Counted from the first letter of the stretch, positions 1 through 8,959 are shown. The stretch is 38,597 nt of DNA from Theionarchaea archaeon (GCA_018992685.1 JACVGT010000016.1:1-38597); one strand, 5' to 3'. Notes: a model not told the origin generated them from the letters alone. Numbers and translations: made by a program.

Positions 1-177
1 ATTGTGCCTACAGAACAGTTCACCGAATCAGAGAAACAAAGGCTCCTCCAGGGGATATGGGAAGCACTTCCCGGGGTCAACATCACACTGACCTATGTGG
101 ACAGCATTGAAAAAACCTCCCGGGGAAAGAAACGGGCAGTCACCTGCAAGATCCCCACTAGACCCACAAGCCCCTAG
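1..177 (+). CDS. 3' end of a PaaK/CapK-family acyl-CoA ligase (partial)
   Basis: Frame 1 is open from the first base to a TAG at 175-177, giving 58 residues. The tail resembles the C-terminal subdomain of the phenylacetate-CoA ligase/CapK family. That subdomain normally ends in a strand (here NITLTYVDSIEKTSRGKK) holding a conserved Gly-Lys near the adenylate site. Two full-length relatives follow on the same strand at 901 and 2307, each with a comparable tail (EEIPRGRHN and EKIQQEGRGK), which supports the assignment. The gene is truncated only by the window edge. The substrate is unknown; the family activates aryl or acyl acids with ATP and includes coenzyme F390 synthetases. The last nine residues, rich in Pro and Thr, look like an unconserved extension. 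Confidence 0.6.
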   Translation: MVPTEQFTESEKQRLLQGIWEALPGVNITLTYVDSIEKTSRGKKRAVTCKIPTRPTSP

Positions 178-186
178 CCGAACCAC

Positions 187-624
187 TTACCCATTTGATG
201 AGACGATTTCAGAGTACCCTTTTAGATTCTGCTCACTCCACTCCACAAGCTCTTTCTGAGCTTCTTGTGTGGCACCTTCAATAAACTCCTCGGGTACTTG
301 GTGGTGAAAGGGACACCGGAAAGACACAAAAAACGTAATCTGCCCATCAGAATAGTGGAATAGTAGAGGGTATATTTTACAGTCCAGGGGCTTAAAAGAG
401 TTGATTGAACACTTTCCATCCGTCCGCAAAAAGGTGCACTTCTCATCACGCAACTCCATGAGATATATCCACCCATTTTTGGAATGAAAACGTCTGGCAA
501 AAGGTTCCTTTACATGGAATTCTATCCTCAAGAAGTCTTTTTCCGAAAGAGCTATTCTCCCAAATTTCTCCGTCTTTCTGCAGCACTGCTGTCCACAAAC
601 TTGGCATACGTCTCCCATCTCCAT
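187..624 (-). CDS. YkgJ-type cysteine-cluster protein
   Basis: The 145-residue protein carries an N-terminal CQVCGQQCC motif (CxxCxxxCC) followed by single cysteines in KCTFL, GKCSI, PLDCKIYP and RCPFH. This is the layout of the YkgJ/UPF0153 family, described as zinc- or iron-chelating; the role is unknown. The open frame extends to a GTG at 633, but ATG 624 is preferred. It has GGTGAT just upstream, and a TATA-like box (minus strand, near 656-663) would put the transcription start near 632. The gene is convergent with the partial ligase on its left and divergent from the ligase at 901. There is no signal peptide, so it is probably cytoplasmic. The family call is secure; the metal is not. Confidence 0.75.
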   Translation of the reverse strand: MEMGDVCQVCGQQCCRKTEKFGRIALSEKDFLRIEFHVKEPFARRFHSKNGWIYLMELRDEKCTFLRTDGKCSINSFKPLDCKIYPLLFHYSDGQITFFVSFRCPFHHQVPEEFIEGATQEAQKELVEWSEQNLKGYSEIVSSNG

Positions 625-863
625 GGAAATCACCTTGTCAGATTTCTCCGGGTTGTTTTTATAGGTTGTGTTGATGACGCTCCATGGGTCAGCACCAGAT
701 AGTGCTCTTCACAAAATACTGAAAGGTCAGTCTGGCTCCTCCAGTCTTCTGAGCAGTCTAAGAAGTCAACCTGGATGACTGCACCAACAGTCAAGGGGAA
801 GAGCTATAATTGCCACAAAAGGAAATTTGCATCTCCAATCCTGTTATCACAGGACAACAAATG

Positions 864-870
864 TTTATAA
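864..870 (+). promoter_or_regulatory. TATA box for the ligase gene at 901
   Basis: TTTATAA is centred at 867. A start site 26-27 nt downstream falls near 893, so the TTG at 886 would be untranscribed, and GTG 898 or ATG 901 is the probable start. Confidence 0.6.
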
Positions 871-900
871 GGCATCTGCAGCCTGTTGGTACGTGATGTG

Positions 901-2193
901 ATGCTACTGAGACAATTGTATTTTCTTGGAAAGGTCATGAGAAATCAATGGAAATCACCTGGAGAGTTGAAAAAGCTCCAAGAAAAGAAATTGCGGTCTC
1001 TCCTTAGGTACGCATATGATAGAAATGAGTTCTATCACCGTTTGTTACGAAAGCATGATTTGAGCCCTTCAGACTTTCGAACCGTGGACGATATCCGGAG
1101 GTTCCCTTCAGTCAACAAAGCCGTCATGATGGAGAATTATCCCCAAGCTATTGTCTCGAAAGGATTTGAGGTCTCAGACTGCATTCATGCTGCTACCTCT
1201 GGATCTACTGGCCAGAACCTCAACCTGGTCTATGATGTTCGCACCTACGAGTATTACATGGCAATAACTTACCGGAATTTCGCTGCCCTGGGATACATGC
1301 CATGGCACAAATTAGCGTACACTCGTTATGAATCGTTCAAGATTGAAAATCAGTTTTACGAGAAACTTGGGATTACAAGACGCCAATTCATTTCAGTGTT
1401 TTCGCCTCCTGAAAAGCAAATTGCAATGCTGAAAGCATTTTACCCTGATTCAGTCACCGCATATCCCTCAATAATGATTGAATGGGCTAAGATGCTGAAA
1501 AATGAGGGGGAAACTCTGGAAATACCGGTATTCATCCGATCTGAAGCAGAGATTCTGACCAAAGAGGCACGCTCGCTCATTGAAGACGTCTTTCAATCCC
1601 CCATCTATGAGGAATATGGGTCTGCTGAGTTTGTGCAGTTTGCCTGGGAGTGTAAGGATAGAGGATACCACATATCCTCTGACAGCGTCCTCCTGGAATT
1701 CCTGGACGACGAAGGAGAACCTGTAGCTCCCGGCGAAGAAGGGGAGATCGTTGTGACCTCCTTGGAGGCTCACGCTATGCCCTTCATCCGGTACAAGATA
1801 AACGACAGAGGTGTTCCGCTGGATGACGTGTGCTCCTGTGGCAGAGGACTACCATTGATGAAGCTTGTGGTGGGAAGAAATGATGATTTCGTCTGGCTTC
1901 CAAATGGGGATCGAGTCAATCCTCGTATGATTATCCCCTACTTCGAGCTGGCACCTGGCGTGAAAGAATTCAGGATTGTTCAGGAAAGAGAAGACTGGAT
2001 TCGGATTGAAATCATCACTGGATCAGAATTCACAGATGAAGTGCAAAAAAAGTTGACACATGAACTTTATACTGTTATCAAAGATCACACAGTAGAGATT
2101 CAGTTCGACTTCTGCGAGGAAATTCCCCGCGGACGACACAACAGGCCACGCCCCATCCTATCCAGGGTTAGGAAAGATGCCAGCAGTGTCTAG
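901..2193 (+). CDS. Phenylacetate-CoA ligase (PaaK/CapK) family AMP-forming ligase
   Basis: This is a full-length member of about 430 residues. The glycine- and serine-rich phosphate-binding loop reads ATSGSTGQ at roughly residue 105. The adenylate-binding motif EEYGSAEF lies near 240, and a family-typical cysteine cluster (CSCGRGLPLMK) follows FIRYKINDRG near 300-320. Such enzymes convert a carboxylate to acyl-AMP and then to a CoA thioester; archaeal members include coenzyme F390 synthetase, but the substrate cannot be read from the sequence. The frame is open from TTG 886, but promoter position favours ATG 901 (or GTG 898). It is one of three tandem relatives, suggesting duplication within a locus. 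There is no signal peptide. Confidence 0.85.
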   Translation: MLLRQLYFLGKVMRNQWKSPGELKKLQEKKLRSLLRYAYDRNEFYHRLLRKHDLSPSDFRTVDDIRRFPSVNKAVMMENYPQAIVSKGFEVSDCIHAATSGSTGQNLNLVYDVRTYEYYMAITYRNFAALGYMPWHKLAYTRYESFKIENQFYEKLGITRRQFISVFSPPEKQIAMLKAFYPDSVTAYPSIMIEWAKMLKNEGETLEIPVFIRSEAEILTKEARSLIEDVFQSPIYEEYGSAEFVQFAWECKDRGYHISSDSVLLEFLDDEGEPVAPGEEGEIVVTSLEAHAMPFIRYKINDRGVPLDDVCSCGRGLPLMKLVVGRNDDFVWLPNGDRVNPRMIIPYFELAPGVKEFRIVQEREDWIRIEIITGSEFTDEVQKKLTHELYTVIKDHTVEIQFDFCEEIPRGRHNRPRPILSRVRKDASSV

Positions 2194-2262
2194 ACCCGAA
2201 CCCTCTTCCAGCGGTCTTCCAGCGACGTCTCTCTACCCGTATCCTGAAAGACGGGGGAGATC

Positions 2263-2310
2263 ATGGAGAGACTGAAAGAAGATCCATACCACTGTGGAGG
2301 TGATTCATGA
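2263..2310 (+). CDS. Possible 15-codon leader ORF coupled to the next ligase
   Basis: ATG 2263 follows a purine-rich GGGGGAGA. It reads 15 codons (MERLKEDPYHCGGDS) to a TGA at 2308-2310 that overlaps the ATG at 2307 of the next ligase as ATGA. The arrangement would allow translational coupling. Nothing else supports it as a gene, and such a short frame can occur by chance. Confidence 0.25.
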   Translation: MERLKEDPYHCGGDS

Positions 2311-3581
2311 TGTGGAAACCACTGGTTAATGTCATGAAAATATATGGAAATCAGTTTGCGGCTCCTGAAACCCTGAAAAGAATTCAGGAAAAAAGAATCA
2401 GGGTTCTGGTGCATTTTGCCTACAACAATTCTCCACTCTACCATCGAAAATTCAGGGATGCGGGCATTACCCCAGAGGACATTGTAGGACTCGAGGATAT
2501 GTACAAAATACCTCTCATAACAAAAGAAGAAATAAGAACCGTTTTTCCTCAAGGAATTGTTGCACCCGGGTTTTCCCGAGAAAATTGCACAGTGAAAACG
2601 ACATCTGGCACCTCAGGCAGTGTCTTCACCATGTTGTATGACAGGGAGGCTGAAGCTTATTTCTCAGCAATATCCTACCGGGATCACCTGGCACAAGGAC
2701 TGCGACCCTGGCACAAGTTCTTTGTTTTGCAGCACGACCCCGCACAGTTAAACCGACCGTCGAGAACTATACTGCAACGCGTGAAGGGGGTATCTGGAAT
2801 CCTTCCTGAAGAAGAACTCGTGAAAGAGGCCAGAGCCTTTCAGCCCGATTTCATGGGGGGACACCCGTCGGCCTACGTGGCTATGGCGACAGTTGTCAAG
2901 AACAACGAGATCAAGGACTTGAATCCTCAGGCAGTACTGCTGGGTGGTGAAGTGGCATATCCTTCCTACAGGAAGTACATTGAAAAGATCTTCGAATGTC
3001 GAACATCCAATAAGTACGGGTCATATGAAACCCATTCCATTGCCTGGGAGTGTCAGCACCTCGGGATGCATATTAATGCAGATTCAGTACTCGTGGAATT
3101 TCTCAAAAGAGGAGAACCTGTAGCCCCAGGGGAGCGAGGTGAGGTTGTTGTCACCAACTTGTGGAACAGGGCCATGCCCTTGATCAGGTATAGAATGGGG
3201 GATATTGGCATACCTTCAGAAGAGTCCTGTTCTTGTGGAAGGAGTCTCCCTCTGATGAAAGATCTTGAAGGGCGGGCAGATGATTTCATCGTTTTGCCTT
3301 CCGGGAGAGCAGTGCCCCCCACCCGTTTGATACCTCCCTTTTTCCTCACTCCTCATGTGGGTCAATTTAAGATGATCCAGGAAACAAAATCCTGGATTCG
3401 TATTCAGATTGTGCCTCGAGAAACCTTGCCTGAAGAGGAGGAAAACGCGCTGCTCCAGCAGATCAGAAATGTATTCCAGGAGCCAGTGGACATTGAGGTG
3501 GAAAGAGTGGAAAAAATCCAGCAAGAAGGGAGGGGAAAGTTTAAGGCTGTCATTTCGAAAGTTGGAATAAGCCTAGCCTAG
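2307..3581 (+). CDS. Phenylacetate-CoA ligase (PaaK/CapK) family AMP-forming ligase, second full copy
   Basis: The 424-residue protein is a paralogue of the gene at 901. It has TTSGTSGS as the phosphate loop near residue 100, SNKYGSYETHSIAWEC as the adenylate motif near 235, and LIRYRMGDIG followed by CSCGRSLPLMK near 300. The catalytic and cysteine motifs appear intact. ATG 2307 is preceded by a strong SD, GGAGGTGA (2297-2304). It lies 113 bases after the first copy on the same strand and is probably co-transcribed with it. Its stop codon shares the palindrome CTAG with the stop of the convergent kinase gene at 3578. The substrate is unknown. The two full copies are clearly diverged, so they may activate different acids. 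Confidence 0.85.
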   Translation: MMWKPLVNVMKIYGNQFAAPETLKRIQEKRIRVLVHFAYNNSPLYHRKFRDAGITPEDIVGLEDMYKIPLITKEEIRTVFPQGIVAPGFSRENCTVKTTSGTSGSVFTMLYDREAEAYFSAISYRDHLAQGLRPWHKFFVLQHDPAQLNRPSRTILQRVKGVSGILPEEELVKEARAFQPDFMGGHPSAYVAMATVVKNNEIKDLNPQAVLLGGEVAYPSYRKYIEKIFECRTSNKYGSYETHSIAWECQHLGMHINADSVLVEFLKRGEPVAPGERGEVVVTNLWNRAMPLIRYRMGDIGIPSEESCSCGRSLPLMKDLEGRADDFIVLPSGRAVPPTRLIPPFFLTPHVGQFKMIQETKSWIRIQIVPRETLPEEEENALLQQIRNVFQEPVDIEVERVEKIQQEGRGKFKAVISKVGISLA

Positions 3582-4162
3582 TCGTGCTTGGAACTAACCG
3601 ACTGAGGATACAGCATGTTGTAGACCATTTGGGCACCTTCTTCAGGTGTTGTGCTATCTGTATCAATGACGAGTTCAGGGTGTTCGGGCTCTTCATACGC
3701 CACATCTACTCCAATGACCTCACCCACATCACTTTTTTCAACTGGCTTTCCCTCTTCCAGGTTTCTTTTCCTTTCAATTGCCTTCTTGTACATGTTACTG
3801 ACGATAAGGTTGTCCTCCCGTTGAGACTCTCGGTCCATGCACACATCTAATGGACACTTCACATAAACCTCGTAGAAGGAAGAAATCTGTTCCCGTGCTC
3901 TATCCCTCCATTTCCTGCGGTGAGCTGTGGCATCTACCACCACGTTGATACCGTGGACTGAAAGCAGGGAAGCCATGACTCCCACAGCATTGTAGACAAG
4001 ATCCCGCTCTTGTTCAGTGTAGTGTGGATCTGGCACCAGCCTCCTTCTGAACTCGTCCAAGCGGAGCACTTCAACTGGAACACAAAGAAGGTTCACGAGT
4101 GCCCGTGCAATGCCAGTCTTCCCTGATCCCGGAAGTCCTGTGAGCCATACCACCCAAGTCAT
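3578..4162 (-). CDS. Adenylylsulfate-kinase-like P-loop kinase
   Basis: The 194-residue protein starts WVVWLTGLPGSGKTGIARAL, a Walker A motif at residues 8-15 in the CysC style. Later EVYVKCPLDVC and YEEPEHPELVIDT match the APS-kinase core, where EVYV, the Cys region and the YE.P..p.l.idT tail are conserved. Two departures stand out. The usual DGD substrate-side motif is LDE here (near residue 36). The RDxKGLY stretch is replaced by DRESQREDNLIVSNMYKKA, with an insertion. No ATP sulfurylase is present in the window, so the substrate may not be APS. The start ATG overlaps the stop of the upstream APH-fold gene by four bases (ATGA), indicating an operon. The activity call is tentative; the fold call is good. 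Confidence 0.7.
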   Translation of the reverse strand: MTWVVWLTGLPGSGKTGIARALVNLLCVPVEVLRLDEFRRRLVPDPHYTEQERDLVYNAVGVMASLLSVHGINVVVDATAHRRKWRDRAREQISSFYEVYVKCPLDVCMDRESQREDNLIVSNMYKKAIERKRNLEEGKPVEKSDVGEVIGVDVAYEEPEHPELVIDTDSTTPEEGAQMVYNMLYPQSVSSKHD

Positions 4163-5229
4163 GGTCGATCTCTGAGGTACTCAGGGATTCTCTGCGGGGA
4201 GAAGGCATCATCTTCCATAACGTTCATCGCAAAATTAAACAACTTCCTTCTGGTAAGATTGGTGACATCAGGGTAAAACAGAGGATTACATACCACCGTC
4301 ACCCGGAATGCATAGAAGGGTGCCATAACTTCCCACATTTCCTGGTCCTTGGTCTGAGAAAAGTACCTTTCAAGAAACAAGTCAAATAGTTCTTTAAATG
4401 GCCCTTCAAACCGATCCTCGTTCATGCGCAGCCCATAGAAAAGGTAGTTGATGCTGAGACAGGTCACATCATCTGCAGGTTCTCCGTAAATTCCTCTGCT
4501 TCTGTCCAGGAGGATGAAATCAGTGGCGCCATCACTTTCCTTCCACCAGATATTCCCTGGATGATAGTCCCCGTGAACCACACACAGCCTGTGGGATTTG
4601 TTCTTGTTCTTTCCCCACCAGGATACAGCCAGGCGGACGAATTCGGTCATTTCCTCGGGTGTCGTGAACTCCACTTCTGGATAGGTGTCTATGACTCCCA
4701 TGATGCACTCCCCGTTCCCTACAGTGTCTCTGATCCTCCGTTTGTATAATCCAGGGTTCGAATGTTTCTCCTTGTGAATTTCTACCAGATAATCAGCCAG
4801 TTTTACACACTTCTCGCGATCCTCGTCAGTCAATTTTCTTTCCTTCTTGATTCTTTCCAGATCCACAAAATAGTTCTCTCCCTGTGCTTCCTCCATGACA
4901 ATGAAAAACTCCTGACAATCCCCCAGTGATACCATTTTCTTTCCCGTTCCCACCACATCAATTGACCGCACGTGTTTGGGCAGGAGGTTATACGATCTGT
5001 TTGCGAGAAGAAACACCTGGGCACGGTCTGAGAAGTAGTCGTGACCAAATCCTTCAGGGAACAGTGTCTTGATTATGATGTTCTGCCGCTTCCACTGCCA
5101 TTCGAAAGCAACAGAATACCCCATTCCGTGTACTCCTTCGCCCATAGGGTTCAGTGCAATAAAAGTACTTCCTGGATACTTCTTGGAAAGGTACGCTTCT
5201 ATCCACTCTCTGCTTATTTCTATTCCCAT
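4159..5229 (-). CDS. APH-family (aminoglycoside phosphotransferase fold) kinase
   Basis: The catalytic loop VHGDYHPGNIWW (near residue 230 of 356) carries the Asp and Asn of the APH/choline-kinase fold. The metal-binding Asp follows in ILLDRSRGIYGEPADDV. The open frame extends to a GTG at 5238 that abuts the stop of the AdoHcyase gene, but ATG 5229 has an AGGTG six bases upstream and is preferred. It lies between AdoHcyase and the APS-kinase-like gene with no real gaps, so the three are co-transcribed. Members of this fold phosphorylate small hydroxylated compounds, including methylthioribose in SAM salvage. That makes a role in nucleoside or sugar salvage beside AdoHcyase plausible, but the substrate is not shown by the sequence. 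Resistance to aminoglycosides is not implied. Confidence 0.75.
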   Translation of the reverse strand: MGIEISREWIEAYLSKKYPGSTFIALNPMGEGVHGMGYSVAFEWQWKRQNIIIKTLFPEGFGHDYFSDRAQVFLLANRSYNLLPKHVRSIDVVGTGKKMVSLGDCQEFFIVMEEAQGENYFVDLERIKKERKLTDEDREKCVKLADYLVEIHKEKHSNPGLYKRRIRDTVGNGECIMGVIDTYPEVEFTTPEEMTEFVRLAVSWWGKNKNKSHRLCVVHGDYHPGNIWWKESDGATDFILLDRSRGIYGEPADDVTCLSINYLFYGLRMNEDRFEGPFKELFDLFLERYFSQTKDQEMWEVMAPFYAFRVTVVCNPLFYPDVTNLTRRKLFNFAMNVMEDDAFSPQRIPEYLRDRP

Positions 5230-5238
5230 GCCAGACAC

Positions 5239-6510
5239 CTAGGTACCTGCCTTCCAGCTTTTCAAGTATGCGTCCTGCTCTGGAGTGAGAACATCAATTT
5301 CCACGTCCATAGATTCAAGTTTCAGTGCTGCAATGCGATTGTCGATTTCTGCAGGGACCATGTACACCCGGGGTTCAAGCGTTTGACCCTTTTCAACAAT
5401 AAACTGAGCAGAGAGGGCCTGGTTGGCAAAACTCATGTCCATTACAATGGAGGGATGCCCTTCTGCGCAAGCGAGGTTGACCAGTCTTCCCTCTCCGAGA
5501 AGATACAAGGATCTACCATCCTTCAAGACGTATTCCTCAAGGTTTGGTCGTACAACTCGTTTTTCTCCGGCCAGCCGCTCCAGTGCAGGTATCTCGACCT
5601 CTACGTCAAAGTGACCTGTATTGCACAGGAGTGAACCATCCTTCATTACCATCATGTGCTCTTCCCGAATGACATTCTTGTCTCCTGTGGCTGTGATAAA
5701 GATGTCACCAATCCGGGCGGCTTCCTTCATGGGCATGACTGAGAACCCGTCCATGGTTGCCTCAAGAGCTTTCAAAGGGTCAACCTCAGTAACCACAACG
5801 TTGGACCCCATGCCACGAGCTCGCAAGGCCACACCTCTGCCGCACCACCCATACCCTGCAACCACGAACTTCTTTCCAGCTAAGAGCACATTGGTAGTCC
5901 TTAAAATGCCATCCAGAGAACTCTGGCCTGTCCCATATCTGTTGTCAAAGAAGTGTTTGGTCTTGGCATCGTTGACGGCAATGATGGGATACTTGAGAGC
6001 ACCCTCTTTCTCCATGTTCCTGAACCTGATTATACCTGTGGTAGTTTCTTCAGTTCCCGCTCTCACGCCATCCCGCAACTCAGTCCTGTCTGTGTGCAGA
6101 GTAGACACCAGGTCCCCACCATCGTCCATGGTGATGGTAGGCTTGAAATCAAGCACCTGGTGCAGATGCTCGTAGTAGGTCTTGCTATCTTCTCCCCGGA
6201 CTGCAAACACTGGTATGTCAAAATCTTTCACCAGAGAAGCTGCCACATCATCCTGGGTGGACAGGGGGTTTGAAGCACAGAGGGCAACGACAGCTCCTCC
6301 TGCCTTCAAGGTTCGCATGAGGTTGGCAGTCTCTGATGTAACATGCAGGCAAGCAGCAATAGTCATGCCCTTCAGCGGCAAGTCCTTTTGGAATTGTTGC
6401 CGGATAAGGTTAATTACAGGCATCTGACGGTCAGCCCATTCAATCTTCAGCTTTCCTTGAGGAGCCAGCGACTCCTCACACACTGCATAGTCCACACAAA
6501 TCACCTGCAT
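5239..6510 (-). CDS. ahcY: S-adenosylhomocysteine hydrolase (adenosylhomocysteinase)
   Basis: The enzyme cleaves S-adenosylhomocysteine to adenosine and homocysteine, relieving product inhibition of methyltransferases. The family signatures are all present: [12 protein letters not shown] near the start, [28 protein letters not shown] with substrate-binding residues, and the NAD-binding [10 protein letters not shown]. The length of about 423 residues is normal for archaeal forms. The frame opens at ATG 6522, but a TATA box at 6528-6534 puts the transcription start near 6504. The start is therefore probably ATG 6510 or a leaderless GTG at 6504. The downstream kinase genes form an operon with it. 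The several methyltransferases elsewhere in the window would all produce its substrate. Confidence 0.95.
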   Translation of the reverse strand: MQVICVDYAVCEESLAPQGKLKIEWADRQMPVINLIRQQFQKDLPLKGMTIAACLHVTSETANLMRTLKAGGAVVALCASNPLSTQDDVAASLVKDFDIPVFAVRGEDSKTYYEHLHQVLDFKPTITMDDGGDLVSTLHTDRTELRDGVRAGTEETTTGIIRFRNMEKEGALKYPIIAVNDAKTKHFFDNRYGTGQSSLDGILRTTNVLLAGKKFVVAGYGWCGRGVALRARGMGSNVVVTEVDPLKALEATMDGFSVMPMKEAARIGDIFITATGDKNVIREEHMMVMKDGSLLCNTGHFDVEVEIPALERLAGEKRVVRPNLEEYVLKDGRSLYLLGEGRLVNLACAEGHPSIVMDMSFANQALSAQFIVEKGQTLEPRVYMVPAEIDNRIAALKLESMDVEIDVLTPEQDAYLKSWKAGT

Positions 6511-6527
6511 AGGAGAACTCATTTGAT

Positions 6528-6534
6528 TATATAA
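6528..6534 (-). promoter_or_regulatory. TATA box for the ahcY operon
   Basis: On the minus strand this reads TTATATA, centred at 6531. The predicted start is about 6504, exactly at a GTG in frame with ahcY, so the operon may be leaderless. Confidence 0.6.
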
Positions 6535-6623
6535 GGCTTATGCTTCGGCAATTTAACTGGAATAATCTACCATTTTGAAACTAGAACCGTCGATGTATGC
6601 TAAGAAGGTGTATAAACACGCAA

Positions 6624-7796
6624 TCATCCACCTTTTTTGTTTTTCGTTCTTTTTCTGCTCTTCCTGGAGGTTGAGCGCTTTCTCCTTCTCACAAAGAACA
6701 CGAGCACCGTGAGAAGAACAATCCCACCTCCCAGGCCAACAATCCAGTAATCAGAGAGTCCTGACTCCTGGGGCTCAAGAGCAAGCTTTAAATCCTCCAA
6801 CGTGGATGCTGACACCACCTCTATGGTTGTCGTACTGCCATCCTTGACAGATTGAGCAAAGTAGATTTGGTCACCAGTATATACAGCACAGGGACCAAAT
6901 TGCTCTCTGTAATCCTCAGTCAAGATGACCTCTCTGTCTATGAGGAGGTCCTCCGTCAGTATTACTGCATGAACGTTGCCAGGAACGACAATGATTTTTC
7001 CTTCCAATGTCAGTTTGGTGCCTGAAAAGTTCTGATCCGTTATCCTGAAGAGGAGCACTATCTGAGAATCCATGGTGCAGAGATCGGGTTCTATCACATT
7101 CCTTCCCAGTGGAGTCTCATCAGTAATGGACAGGTCTTTTGGGTGCGATATTTCTGCTATCTTGTTGAGATCAGAATCCAGCACAGCTACCATTACATAC
7201 CGGCTCATGAAAGCAGACAAAGGATAGTACGAGTAAGCAACCACGAGCTTCCCCTCAATGGCTGCAAGACAGGATTCTTCCCAGAAATCCCAGCTGGTGA
7301 GTCTTGCTGAACTGAGCTCAGTGAAGGAGAAATCGAATTTCTTCACAAATACATCCTGGTGCAAGAGATCATCCTCCAGGAACCGATGAACATACGAGAG
7401 AAAAATTCCTTCATCGGACGGAAGAATGTTCACATCGACTGGCTCTTCTACGGGAGTGACAAATTCTCTCACCAGTTCTAACTGATCAGTGAATACGCGT
7501 ACAACAATGGCTTCCCCCTTGATGCCTGCCAGATAGATAGAATCTTTGTACCATTTGACACAAGGAGATGTCATATCATCGACTTCGAGAGTGCGCACTT
7601 CATTGAGGCGGGTATCCAGCTGCACCAACGTTATCCCTTCAGTGTCGGGAGGCGAATACGCCAGATAAATACTGTCATTGCTGGCACACAGAGAAATGTC
7701 TTTAACTGGGGGCAAGTCTTCTCCGGTAAAGGTCAGCTGATATCCTCCGCTGAACCCCAGCAGAATCATGGTAACCGTCAACAGGAGTTTCAACAT
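6624..7796 (-). CDS. Surface protein: signal peptide, beta-rich ectodomain, C-terminal membrane anchor
   Basis: Translation most likely starts at ATG 7796, giving MLKLLLTVTMILLGF as a signal peptide; the frame upstream to 7907 looks non-coding. A TATA-like box near 7829-7838 (minus strand) supports this start. The mature part (residues about 20-340) is a run of short beta-type segments with repeated patterns such as DSIYLAY, DSIYLAG and EGIFLSY, suggesting a beta-propeller. Near residue 350 a single hydrophobic span (YWIVGLGGGIVLLTVLVFFV) is followed by a very basic tail rich in Arg, Lys and Ser. That fits a type I protein with its ectodomain outside and a short cytoplasmic tail. No enzyme motif was seen, and the ligand and role are unknown. 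Confidence 0.7.
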   Translation of the reverse strand: MLKLLLTVTMILLGFSGGYQLTFTGEDLPPVKDISLCASNDSIYLAYSPPDTEGITLVQLDTRLNEVRTLEVDDMTSPCVKWYKDSIYLAGIKGEAIVVRVFTDQLELVREFVTPVEEPVDVNILPSDEGIFLSYVHRFLEDDLLHQDVFVKKFDFSFTELSSARLTSWDFWEESCLAAIEGKLVVAYSYYPLSAFMSRYVMVAVLDSDLNKIAEISHPKDLSITDETPLGRNVIEPDLCTMDSQIVLLFRITDQNFSGTKLTLEGKIIVVPGNVHAVILTEDLLIDREVILTEDYREQFGPCAVYTGDQIYFAQSVKDGSTTTIEVVSASTLEDLKLALEPQESGLSDYWIVGLGGGIVLLTVLVFFVRRRKRSTSRKSRKRTKNKKGG

Positions 7797-7970
7797 GGTT
7801 TCACTTCCAGCCCCTGTATGACAGGTACTCTTAAAAATGTTGTGGATAACAGTATGTGAGACCCTCAATGCACAGCGGATTCTGAGAATGTGGAGTTCTC
7901 TTATCATTTGCTTCTATTATGGCTTATCTACTCTGCTTGCTCCCGCAACCTCCTCTATCAATCAGTAACA

Positions 7971-7977
7971 TTTATAA
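7971..7977 (+). promoter_or_regulatory. TATA box for the metallophosphoesterase operon
   Basis: TTTATAA is centred at 7974 and predicts a start near 8001. This leaves a leader of about 8 nt before ATG 8009 and excludes the upstream in-frame start at 7919. Confidence 0.6.
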
Positions 7978-8008
7978 GTTATTCCCCAACTGTAGGAGCG
8001 GTGAAAAA

Positions 8009-8959
8009 ATGGCGAGAATGTTCTTTTCAACAGACGCGCACGGTAGCACAGCAATCTGGAAGAAATGGGTGAATGTGCCTGAATTTCACAAGGCAGATAT
8101 GCTTCTTTTGTGTGGAGATCTAACTGGAAAAGCGCTGATTCCTCTCATTCAGGAATCTGACGGTACTTACAAAACACACTATTACGGCAGAGGATGGCAT
8201 CTGACCTCGGAAAAAGAGGTAGTGGAAATGGAGAACCGTCTTGCCGATTCTGGATGTTATCCTTTCAGAACCACCCAAGAAGAAGTGGGAGAGATGAGAA
8301 GCAACCCCAAAATAGTGGACGAAATGATGAATGATGCAATGGCTCAGAGGATTGACGAATGGCTGAGCTTTCTGGTGGAAAAGGTTGACACCAGCAAGGT
8401 GCAGGTCATGGCCATGCCTGGGAATGATGATGAATTTCACATTGACAAAATCATTAGATCCTATGAGGACAGAGGCGTCATTTGGTGCCTGGACCAGGTT
8501 GTGGAAGTTGGGGGATTCGAGACCATCAGTCTGGAGTACGTGAATCCCACGCCATGGGATACCCCCAGAGAATATAAAGAGAAAGAGATGAAGAAAAGAA
8601 TCGATCAACTTGCAAAGAAACTTAATGACCCCTCAAAATCGATTTTTAATTTCCACTGCCCACCCTACAATACGCATCTTGATCTGGCTCCCAAGCTGGA
8701 CAAGACGTTGAGGCCAGTGGTCACTGCAGGAACTGTTGAGATGATTCATGTGGGCTCAACCGCCATAAGAGAGGCTGAAGAGCAGTATCAGCCCATGATG
8801 GGACTGCACGGTCATATCCATGAGAGCTATGCATCTGATAAGATCAAAAACTCTGTTGTGGTGAATCCTGGATCTGAGTACGGAGAAGGAATCTTGAGAG
8901 GGTTTATTATTGAGTTTTCTGAAGAAGGAGTAGATAGATACTGGAAAGTCGAGGGATAA
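8009..8959 (+). CDS. Calcineurin-like metallophosphoesterase
   Basis: The 316-residue protein has the dinuclear metal site of the family in order: FSTDAHGS (D9, H11), LLCGDLTG, MPGNDDE (the GNHD/E block, with Asp in place of His), NFHCPP, and GLHGHIHES near the C-terminus. These enzymes hydrolyse phosphomono- or diesters; the substrate cannot be predicted. The start ATG 8009 is chosen because the longer frame would begin before the promoter and adds a non-homologous segment. It is the first gene of an apparent three-gene operon, with two bases separating it from the nucleotidyltransferase-like gene at 8962. There is no signal peptide, so it acts in the cytoplasm. Confidence 0.85.
   Translation: MARMFFSTDAHGSTAIWKKWVNVPEFHKADMLLLCGDLTGKALIPLIQESDGTYKTHYYGRGWHLTSEKEVVEMENRLADSGCYPFRTTQEEVGEMRSNPKIVDEMMNDAMAQRIDEWLSFLVEKVDTSKVQVMAMPGNDDEFHIDKIIRSYEDRGVIWCLDQVVEVGGFETISLEYVNPTPWDTPREYKEKEMKKRIDQLAKKLNDPSKSIFNFHCPPYNTHLDLAPKLDKTLRPVVTAGTVEMIHVGSTAIREAEEQYQPMMGLHGHIHESYASDKIKNSVVVNPGSEYGEGILRGFIIEFSEEGVDRYWKVEG

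Noticed and set aside
4159..5229. Interpretation of the APH-fold gene as an antibiotic resistance gene
   Set aside because: It sits in a housekeeping-type operon with ahcY in an archaeon, and the fold is shared by many metabolic kinases.
5041..6175. Plus-strand open frames opposite ahcY and the APH-fold gene
   Set aside because: Antisense shadows; the minus-strand genes have clear family motifs across the same bases.
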